Assembly: GCA_015654915.1 (NCBI GenBank)
Contig: JAATFY010000062.1
Coordinates: 1-5,129, forward strand
DNA from: Rhodospirillales bacterium
Lineage (GTDB): Bacteria > Pseudomonadota > Alphaproteobacteria > UBA9219
Length of the DNA stretch: 5,129 nucleotides
Reading direction: 5' to 3'
The notes beneath the pieces were generated by a model, which saw only the letters and a program-made list of their open reading frames with translations, had not been told where the DNA came from and ran no database searches. Below, in pieces: positions 1-4,379 of the stretch (position 1 is its first letter; each line of letters starts with the position of its first letter). The position numbers were made by a program, and so were the translations under genes.

Positions 1-2
1 AC

Positions 3-569
3 ACGATTTCCTTCCATCCCTATTACACGGCGAAAGACGCCTTCGCCTTGTGCCTCTTCGTGATTTTCTACGCGCTGGTGATTTTCTACGCGCCGAACAT
101 GCTGGGCGATCCCGACAATTATATTCCCGCCAACCCGATGGTGACGCCCGCGCATATCGTGCCGGAATGGTACTTCCTGCCTTTCTACGCCATGCTGCGT
201 TCGTTCGTATGGGACATCACCATTCCCTTCACGCATATCGTGCTGATTTCATCCAAGCTCGGCGGCGTGATTTTGATGTTCGGCTCGATCATCCTGCTGT
301 TCTTTTTACCGTGGCTCGACCGTTCGCCGGTGCGCAGCGCCGTGTTCCGCCCCGTCTATAAGAAACTGTTCTGGGTATTCATCGCGGCCTGCGTGACGCT
401 GACCTATATCGGCGGCAAGCCGCCGGAAGGCGCCTATGTACTGATCGGGCAGATCGCGACCGCGGTTTACTTTGCCTTCTTCCTGATCGTGTCGCCGCTT
501 TTGCCGAAAGTTGAGAAGACGTTGCCGCTGCCGAATAGTATTTCGGAAGCCGTGCTGAAAAAAGGTTGA
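3..569 (+). CDS. petB: Cytochrome b of the cytochrome bc1 complex, C-terminal part (5' end outside window)
   Basis: This is the membrane subunit of ubiquinol:cytochrome c oxidoreductase (complex III), which oxidises quinol at the Qo site and passes one electron across the membrane to the Qi site. The frame is open from the left edge, and 188 residues are visible. They begin in the conserved FHPYYTAKD segment before helix E, so no start codon should be sought here (TTG at 48 is internal). The Qo-site PEWY motif is at visible residues 54-57 (bases 162-173), inside VPEWYFLPFYAMLRS, which is diagnostic for cytochrome b. Hydrophobic segments at about residues 13-31, 86-104, 120-136 and 147-167 fit helices E to H. 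The heme-ligand histidines lie in the missing N-terminal half. The gene ends in TGA seven bases before petC, so the two are almost certainly co-transcribed. No odd residues are seen in the visible part. The family assignment is very secure; the alternative symbol is fbcB. Confidence 0.97.
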   Translation, partial: TISFHPYYTAKDAFALCLFVIFYALVIFYAPNMLGDPDNYIPANPMVTPAHIVPEWYFLPFYAMLRSFVWDITIPFTHIVLISSKLGGVILMFGSIILLFFLPWLDRSPVRSAVFRPVYKKLFWVFIAACVTLTYIGGKPPEGAYVLIGQIATAVYFAFFLIVSPLLPKVEKTLPLPNSISEAVLKKG

Positions 570-571
570 GG
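568..571 (+). promoter_or_regulatory. Ribosome binding site of petC
   Basis: GAGG lies 5 bases before the petC ATG and overlaps the petB TGA stop codon. An AAAGG sits a few bases earlier at 561-565. The overlap of stop codon and binding site suggests translational coupling of petB and petC. It also supports ATG 577 as the start, because the secretion signal begins directly there. Confidence 0.6.
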
Positions 572-576
572 TCGAT

Positions 577-1341
577 ATGTCGCGCTCGCTGCTTTGCCTT
601 CTTGTCCTGCTTTCCGGATTGGCCGCGCTGCCGCTCCGCGCCGAGGACGGCGCTTTGGAGCCCGTGCATGTCACGTGGCCGGAACAGGGGCCTTTCGGCA
701 CCTACGACCGCGCGACGCTGCAGCGCGGCTTTCAGGTTTACAAGCAGGTTTGCGCGACCTGCCACAGCATGAAATTGCTGGCCTACCGCGACCTGACGCA
801 GCTTGGTTTCAGCGAAGCCGAAGTGAAGGCCCTCGCCGCCGAAGTTACCGTGCATGACGGCCCCAACGACAATGGCGACATGTTCGACCGCCCGGGCCGT
901 CCGTCCGATGCGTTCGTCTCGCCGTTCCCGAACGATCAGGCCGCGCGCGCCGCCAATCGCGGCGCCCTGCCGCCGGATTTATCGCTGATCGTCAAGGCGC
1001 GCAAAGGACATGAAGATTATATTTATTCGATCCTGACCGGCTTCGGCAAAACGCCGCCTGCGGGCGAGACGATTGCGACCGGCATGAATTACGATCCCTA
1101 TTTCCCCGGCCACCAGATCGCCATGCCGCCGCCTTTGGTCGATGGCTCCGTGACCTTCGCCGACAACGCGCCGAACACGACCGCCGACGAAGCGCGCGAC
1201 GTTGTGGAATTCCTCGCCTGGGCATCGGAGCCCAATCTCGAGATGCGCCACCAGACGGGGCTGAAAGTGGTCCTGTTCCTGATCGTTTTCGCGGCGGTAA
1301 TGTATGCCGTCAAACGCCGGGTCTGGAGCAAGCTGCACTAG
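577..1341 (+). CDS. petC: Cytochrome c1 of the cytochrome bc1 complex
   Basis: This is the heme-c subunit of complex III; it takes electrons from the Rieske protein and passes them to a soluble or membrane cytochrome c on the periplasmic side. The protein has 254 residues, a normal length for a bacterial c1. Residues 1-22 form a Sec signal peptide (hydrophobic core SLLCLLVLLSGLAAL, probable cleavage after LRA). The heme-binding CATCH is at 59-63. The conserved RGALPPDLS is at 128-136, and the axial heme ligand is probably Met183 in IAMPPPL. A single C-terminal membrane anchor spans about 228-244, followed by a basic tail (KRRVWSKLH), which fits a cytoplasmic C-terminus. The only cysteines are C7 in the signal and the two heme cysteines, so the extra disulfide of some photosynthetic c1 proteins is absent. 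The TAG stop codon coincides with the left boundary of an inverted-repeat element. The assignment is very secure; the alternative symbol is fbcC. Confidence 0.97.
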   Translation: MSRSLLCLLVLLSGLAALPLRAEDGALEPVHVTWPEQGPFGTYDRATLQRGFQVYKQVCATCHSMKLLAYRDLTQLGFSEAEVKALAAEVTVHDGPNDNGDMFDRPGRPSDAFVSPFPNDQAARAANRGALPPDLSLIVKARKGHEDYIYSILTGFGKTPPAGETIATGMNYDPYFPGHQIAMPPPLVDGSVTFADNAPNTTADEARDVVEFLAWASEPNLEMRHQTGLKVVLFLIVFAAVMYAVKRRVWSKLH

Positions 1342-1360
1342 GGTCTGAACTCAATTTAAC
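1341..1360 (+). repeat. Left terminal inverted repeat of the MITE-like element
   Basis: It begins GGGTCTGAAC and ends CTCAATTTAAC, directly after the TA of the petC stop codon. It pairs with 1532-1551. The first four and last twelve bases match exactly. The four bases between (CTGA here) read TCAG in the partner when that is written in the same orientation. Confidence 0.75.
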
Positions 1361-1531
1361 CTGAGTCCAAACAAACACTTGATCCCGTCATTCCGGAAAA
1401 TTTGCTTTGCCCCGCGTCAGCGGGGGAACGCAAATTTATCCGGAATCCCGTTTGGTTTCTTCGGGTTCGAACAGGAAACGGGATTCCGGGTTCTCGCCTC
1501 GCTACGCTTCGGCTCACCCCGGAATGACGTG

Positions 1532-1551
1532 GTTAAATTGAGTCTGAACCC
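1532..1551 (-). repeat. Right terminal inverted repeat of the MITE-like element
   Basis: The top strand reads GTTAAATTGAG, then TCTGAACCC, followed by TA at 1552-1553. It is the inverted partner of 1341-1360. The adjoining genomic sequence GATTTCG begins at 1554. Confidence 0.75.
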
Positions 1552-1584
1552 TAGATTTCGCCGCAGCCTGATCAAATTCATACC

Positions 1585-1629
1585 CTCCAAAAACCCCCGT
1601 TTTTCCCTACAATTTTAGCGGTTTTTGAG
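1585..1629. terminator. Possible AT-rich hairpin downstream of the MITE
   Basis: CTCCAAAAACC (1585-1595) can pair with GGTTTTTGAG (1620-1629), with one bulged base. A shorter alternative is AAAAAC (1589-1594) with GTTTTT (1599-1604) around a CCCC loop. The T runs lie inside the stems rather than after them, so this is not a textbook Rho-independent terminator. It may be the original 3' end of the petBC operon, now displaced about 210 bases by the insertion. The evidence is weak. Confidence 0.3.
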
Positions 1630-1653
1630 CCATCGGCCGTGAAAAGACAAAAT
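1625..1653 (+). promoter_or_regulatory. Candidate promoter for the DUF924 gene
   Basis: TTGAGC (1625-1630) and CAAAAT (1648-1653) are 17 bases apart, and each matches four of six consensus bases for a housekeeping sigma factor. Transcription would start around 1660, leaving a leader of about 55 bases before the DUF924 reading frame. The rest of 1555-1715 is AT-richer than the neighbouring genes and shows no coding sequence. The call rests on position and spacing only. Confidence 0.25.
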
Positions 1654-1715
1654 GTTAAGCCGCAACCTCTGGTGGTAATTCTTCCGTAACCTTCCTCGGG
1701 TAATCTCGGCGGGTT

Positions 1716-2255
1716 ATAACACCCAGCGCCGAAGACATACTCAATTTCTGGTTCTACGAAGTGGGCCGCGACCGCTGGTTCGTGGAGGACCACGCGCTTG
1801 ACGCCACCGTGCGCGAGCGTTTCCTCGCGCTGCACGAGAAAGCCGTGGCCGGCGAGCTGAAAAACTGGGAAAGCACGCCGGAAGGCATGCTGGCGCTGAT
1901 GCTGCTGCTCGATCAATTCCCGCGCCGCATGTTCCGCGGCACCAGCCGCGCCTTCGAGACCGACGAGATCGCGGTCGAGTTGGCGCGCGAAGCCATCATC
2001 AAGCATTTCGACGACCGCATCGACAAGAATTTCAAGATGCTGTTCTACCTGCCGTTCCTGAATTCGGAAAGCGAAGGCAACCAGCGTCTCGCGTTGTTCT
2101 ATATCCGCGAGCGCGTCAAGGAAAACGAATGGTTGTCGCTGGCCGAGCAGCATCTGGATATCGTGCAGCGCTTCGGCCGCTTCCCGCAGCGCAATCCGGT
2201 TCTGGGCCGCGATCCGACGCCGGAAGAAGCCGCGTTCCTCGGAACGAAGCAGTAA
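1716..2255 (+). CDS. DUF924 family protein, start codon unclear (ATA at the expected start)
   Basis: This is a full-length member of the DUF924 family (alpha-helical, TPR-like, no established biochemical role). Counting from 1716, the 179 residues carry the family's landmarks in order: DILNFWF at 7-13, LLLDQFPRRMFRG at 63-75, FYLPF at 110-114, and HLDIVQRFGRFPQRN at 146-160, followed by the TPEEAAFL tail. The start is a problem. The in-frame stop is TAA at 1701-1703, and between it and 1761 there is no ATG, GTG or TTG. The family normally begins M-x-P...ILNFWF, and that methionine position is ATA (1716). The first usable conventional codon, GTG 1761, would give 164 residues and remove the conserved ILNFWF segment. 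Neither position has a good ribosome binding site. Possible explanations are a rare ATA start, a start lost by mutation, or a base error. The family call is secure; expression is uncertain. Confidence 0.8.
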   Translation: MTPSAEDILNFWFYEVGRDRWFVEDHALDATVRERFLALHEKAVAGELKNWESTPEGMLALMLLLDQFPRRMFRGTSRAFETDEIAVELAREAIIKHFDDRIDKNFKMLFYLPFLNSESEGNQRLALFYIRERVKENEWLSLAEQHLDIVQRFGRFPQRNPVLGRDPTPEEAAFLGTKQ

Positions 2256-2260
2256 AATAT

Positions 2261-2327
2261 TGTCATGCCCGCGCAGGCGGGCATCCATTTTATTTCAAGA
2301 TGGACCCCCGCCTTCGCGGGGGTGACG
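2261..2327. repeat. Two-hairpin palindromic repeat in a convergent gap
   Basis: Hairpin 1 pairs ATGCCCGC (2265-2272) with GCGGGCAT (2277-2284) around GCAG. Hairpin 2 pairs ACCCCCGC (2304-2311) with GCGGGGGT (2316-2323) around CTTC. The linker adds TCCAT (2284-2288) with ATGGA (2300-2304), and GTCA/TGAC lie near the two ends, so the unit is roughly a palindrome of palindromes. This layout matches the dispersed GTCAT..GCGGG..ATCCA repeats seen in many alphaproteobacterial genomes, stated from general knowledge rather than a search. It fills most of the 77-base gap between the stop codons of the DUF924 gene and the amidase gene. Confidence 0.7.
2265..2295 (+). terminator. Probable Rho-independent terminator for the DUF924 gene
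   Basis: The GC-rich 8-bp stem of hairpin 1 (2265-2284) starts 9 bases after the DUF924 stop codon and is followed by a T-rich run (TTTTATTT, 2288-2295). That is a reasonable intrinsic terminator on the plus strand. On the minus strand hairpin 2 lies just past the amidase stop codon but is not followed by a T run, so termination in that direction is less clear. Confidence 0.5.
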
Positions 2328-2332
2328 GATTT

Positions 2333-3184
2333 CTAGCCGCTCCCGAACAACGGTCCGTCCAGAATCGTCGCCAGATCTTTCGCCATCAGCCGCGCGATTT
2401 TCGCGCGCTGCAACGGTTCGCGCAAAATCTGTTCGTCCTTCGGGTTGGACAGGAAACCGGTTTCCACCAGCATCGACGGCACGTCGGGCGCGCGCAGCAC
2501 GACGAAATTCGCCGCGCGCGTGGGGTTATCCAGCAGATGCCAGTTGCGGCCCATCGCTTCGATGAAATTCGCCTTGGCATGCTGCGCCGTGTTGCGCGAA
2601 CGCCGCGCGGCAAGGTCGAACAGGATGGCAGTGACTTCCTTGTCGGCGGGAGGCAAATCCATGCCGCCCATCATGTCGGCTTCGTTTTCGTGCTCGGCCA
2701 GCAGCTTCGAAAAATCGTCGGTGGCTTTTTCGGACAGCGTATAAACCGACAATCCGCGCGCCGCCATGTTGGGCGCGCTGTCGGCATGCACCGAGAGGAA
2801 CAAATCCGCCTGCGCCTGCCGCCCGATGCGCACGCGTTCTTCCAGCGGCAGGAAGATATCCTCGTCGCGCGTCAACTTCACCGTGACGCCGGGTTGCGCG
2901 GAGAGCGCTTCCGCCATGCGGCGGGCGATGTCGAGCGTGACGTCTTTTTCATGCGTGCCGCTGAGGCCGATGGCGCCCGGATCACGTCCGCCATGACCGG
3001 GATCGATCATCAAAAGGCGCGGCGGACGCGGTTTGCGCACTGGCACCGGCACGGCCAGCGTGTTTTGCTCGGCGGCCAGCAAATCCAGCGGCAAGGCCCA
3101 GTTGACCGCAAGCGCCGACGCCATCAGCCCCAGCCGCAGAAAGCGGCGGCGGGTGAAAGCGGGGCTGGCGGGGCGGATAGTCAT
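2333..3184 (-). CDS. Tat-exported N-acetylmuramoyl-L-alanine amidase (AmiA/AmiC type, Amidase_3)
   Basis: This zinc amidase cuts the bond between N-acetylmuramic acid and L-alanine in peptidoglycan, normally to separate daughter cells. The protein has 283 residues from ATG 3184; a TTG directly upstream (3187) would add only one residue. An AAGG-type ribosome binding site lies about 10 bases before the ATG. Residues 11-18 (TRRRFLRL) plus the hydrophobic stretch to about 38 form a twin-arginine signal, as in E. coli AmiA and AmiC. The catalytic domain runs from about 57 to 276: zinc ligands His64 (DPGHGG), Glu79 (THEKD) and His133 (SVHAD), with catalytic Glu241 in VETGFLSN. Residues about 158-195 (ENEADMMGG...ILFDLA) match the helical insert that blocks the active site in AmiA/B/C enzymes until an EnvC- or NlpD-like LytM protein binds. 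An AMIN targeting domain is absent. It is convergent with the DUF924 gene and divergent from the glycosyltransferase gene. Confidence 0.93.
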   Translation of the reverse strand: MTIRPASPAFTRRRFLRLGLMASALAVNWALPLDLLAAEQNTLAVPVPVRKPRPPRLLMIDPGHGGRDPGAIGLSGTHEKDVTLDIARRMAEALSAQPGVTVKLTRDEDIFLPLEERVRIGRQAQADLFLSVHADSAPNMAARGLSVYTLSEKATDDFSKLLAEHENEADMMGGMDLPPADKEVTAILFDLAARRSRNTAQHAKANFIEAMGRNWHLLDNPTRAANFVVLRAPDVPSMLVETGFLSNPKDEQILREPLQRAKIARLMAKDLATILDGPLFGSG

Positions 3185-3256
3185 CAATACGGGGCCTTGG
3201 CTTGGTGCGGTATAGTAAGTTTATACTACAGAACCGGGCCCCAGAGAATCCCCTTC
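3185..3256. promoter_or_regulatory. Divergent promoter region between amidase and glycosyltransferase genes
   Basis: These 72 bases must carry the 5' signals of both genes. TATACT (3222-3227) is a good -10 candidate for the plus strand, with TTGGCT (3197-3202) as a poor -35 at a long 19-base spacing. A short inverted repeat, TAGTA (3213-3217) with TACTA (3224-3228), surrounds the centre, and its left half gives TACTAT, a minus-strand -10 candidate. GGGGCC (3191-3196) and GGCCCC (3237-3242) form an outer pair. The overlapping -10 candidates suggest the two promoters compete or share a regulator, but no known operator is recognised. Confidence 0.35.
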
Positions 3257-4360
3257 ATGCATATCGCCTTTGTCGACATCACTTACGGCTACACCGCCGA
3301 CCGGCCCGATACGGATAAGCCCGTCGGCGGCACGACCTCGGCTATCTGTTTCATGGCGCGGGAGCTGGTGAAGGTGGGTATCACTTGCACCTTTTTCAAC
3401 AAGATCGAAGCGCCGGCAACGGCTTGCGGCATTACGTCGTTGCCGCTGGCGGCTCTGGCCGAGGCGCACAGCGACCCCGCCTATACCGCGTTTGTTTTCT
3501 GCGGGCGCTGGCTGGAAGGCATGGTGCGGCTGATCCGCGCCGGCACTCGCGCGCCGCTGATCGCCTGGATGCATGAAAGCACGTTCAACAATCAATTAGT
3601 GCCCGCGCTGGATGTCTTCGACGGTGTTATGTATGTCAGTGCATGGCAGCAACGCATCAATCAGGTTCACGCCTTTCCGCACTGGAAACAGGCGGTGATC
3701 CGCAGCGGCATGAATCCGCATTTCACCACCCTCTTCGGCGCGGGCGAATCCATTCTAGCCGCCAAAACACGCCCGCCGGTTTTGCTTTATGTCGGCACCT
3801 TTCCGCGCGGCGCGTTTCATATCCCACCGCTGCTCGACAAATTGCGCCTGCTTCGCACCGACTTCACGATGGAGGTTTTCTGCAACACCAACCCATCCGG
3901 CCATGCGGAATCCGACGCCAAATATATCGCGTGGATGCGCAGCCTGCCGAATATCACGCATGTGGGACAAGTCGAGCGCCGCGATTACGCACCGTGCATG
4001 AAACGCGCCGCGTTTCTGGTTTCGCCCAACCCGTGGCCGGAAACGTCCTGCGTGTCGCTGATCGAAGCGATGGCGGCGGGGCTTTCGATCATCACCACCG
4101 ACCGCGCCGTGCTGCCGGAAACAGCCGCCGGATTTGCGCGCCACATTCCCATTCCCGATCCCGACCATCCGTTACGGTTCGACGCACCGGTGCCGTACGA
4201 CGCATTCGCGCAAGCCGTCAGCGACGCGATGGATGAGTGGTTAAAGCAACCGGAAAAGACCGAAGCGAAACTCCGCGCGCAGGTCGATTACGCGCTGGCC
4301 CATTACCGCTGGCCGCTGCATGTCGGGGCGTGGATTAATTATTTACGGTCTTTCGGATGA
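3257..4360 (+). CDS. GT4-type glycosyltransferase (GT-B fold)
   Basis: This probably transfers a sugar from a nucleotide-sugar donor to a cell-surface glycan or lipid at the cytoplasmic side of the membrane. Donor and acceptor cannot be told from sequence. The protein has 367 residues from ATG 3257, whose MHIAFVDI opening is the usual first beta strand of the GT-B N-terminal domain. A weak AGAGAA lies 8 bases upstream. The glycine-rich acceptor-side loop is KPVGGTTSA (21-29). The linker to the donor domain is followed by VLLYVGTF (175-182). The family's EX7E motif is complete, Glu262 to Glu270 in PETSCVSLIEAMAAGL, and contacts the donor nucleotide in known GT4 enzymes. No signal peptide or membrane segment is seen. 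The frame is open far upstream (to 2129), but that part is antisense to the amidase and is not coding. Neighbours do not show a polysaccharide cluster inside the window. The family call is firm; the specific function is unknown. Confidence 0.88.
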   Translation: MHIAFVDITYGYTADRPDTDKPVGGTTSAICFMARELVKVGITCTFFNKIEAPATACGITSLPLAALAEAHSDPAYTAFVFCGRWLEGMVRLIRAGTRAPLIAWMHESTFNNQLVPALDVFDGVMYVSAWQQRINQVHAFPHWKQAVIRSGMNPHFTTLFGAGESILAAKTRPPVLLYVGTFPRGAFHIPPLLDKLRLLRTDFTMEVFCNTNPSGHAESDAKYIAWMRSLPNITHVGQVERRDYAPCMKRAAFLVSPNPWPETSCVSLIEAMAAGLSIITTDRAVLPETAAGFARHIPIPDPDHPLRFDAPVPYDAFAQAVSDAMDEWLKQPEKTEAKLRAQVDYALAHYRWPLHVGAWINYLRSFG

Positions 4361-4364
4361 GTTA

Positions 4365-4379
4365 GGCGGTTAGGCCGCC
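4365..4379. terminator. Short hairpin spanning a convergent gene junction
   Basis: GGCGG (4365-4369) pairs with CCGCC (4375-4379) around TTAGG. It spans the 9-base gap between the glycosyltransferase stop codon and the stop codon of the minus-strand gene, and it overlaps the last codons of the latter. There is no T run on either side, so it is at most a weak bidirectional terminator. Confidence 0.25.

Larger units (their letters stand above)
1341..1551. mobile_element. MITE-like inverted-repeat element flanked by TA, inserted at the petC stop codon
   Basis: This 211-bp non-coding element has 20-bp terminal inverted repeats (1341-1360 and 1532-1551; 16 of 20 positions match) and is bounded on both sides by TA (1339-1340 and 1552-1553). 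TA duplication is the known target-site signature of IS630/Tc1-mariner transposons, so I infer a non-autonomous element mobilised by such a transposase elsewhere in the genome. Inside are further inverted repeats: CGTCATTCCGG (1386-1396) with CCGGAATGACG (1519-1529); 1390-1405 with 1430-1446, one bulged base, around a CCCCGC/GCGGGG hairpin (1410-1425); and a perfect 14-bp pair, 1440-1453 with 1476-1489. The RNA could fold into a multi-arm structure. It probably also acts as the 3' end or a stability element of the petBC transcript. It contains no credible gene. Whether it is mobile or a static dispersed repeat cannot be decided from one copy. Confidence 0.72.

Noticed and set aside
379..855. 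Minus-strand frames over petB and petC, including 306-701 and 379-855.
   Set aside because: They are antisense to strongly recognised cytochrome genes and show no family features.
1379..1618. Small plus-strand frame of 79 codons over the inverted-repeat element.
   Set aside because: It is the translation of the repeat itself. Peptides of this kind (ending in phrases like LRFGSPRND) are common spurious predictions from this repeat type, and there is no ribosome binding site.
1652..1678. Eight-codon frame MLSRNLWW followed by a stop, considered as a tryptophan-type leader peptide upstream of the DUF924 gene.
   Set aside because: Only two tryptophan codons, no clear terminator/antiterminator pair after it, and the downstream gene is not an amino-acid biosynthesis gene. 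Chance is the simpler explanation.
1739..1747. Nine-base match ACTCAATTT between the DUF924 coding start and the MITE terminal repeat (1349-1357).
   Set aside because: It encodes part of the conserved ILNFWF segment of DUF924, so the match is explained by protein conservation and chance.
1578..2288. Minus-strand frame of 236 codons opposite the DUF924 gene.
   Set aside because: It is a shadow of the DUF924 gene. Its start lies in the palindromic repeat and its translation is rich in Arg, Gln, Glu and His without a recognisable fold.
2129..3256. Long open plus-strand frame of about 376 codons joined in frame to the glycosyltransferase.
   Set aside because: It begins inside the DUF924 gene and runs antisense to the amidase. 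The amidase has all its catalytic residues, while this frame gives a low-complexity Arg/Gln/His-rich translation typical of antisense frames in GC-rich DNA. The true glycosyltransferase start is ATG 3257.
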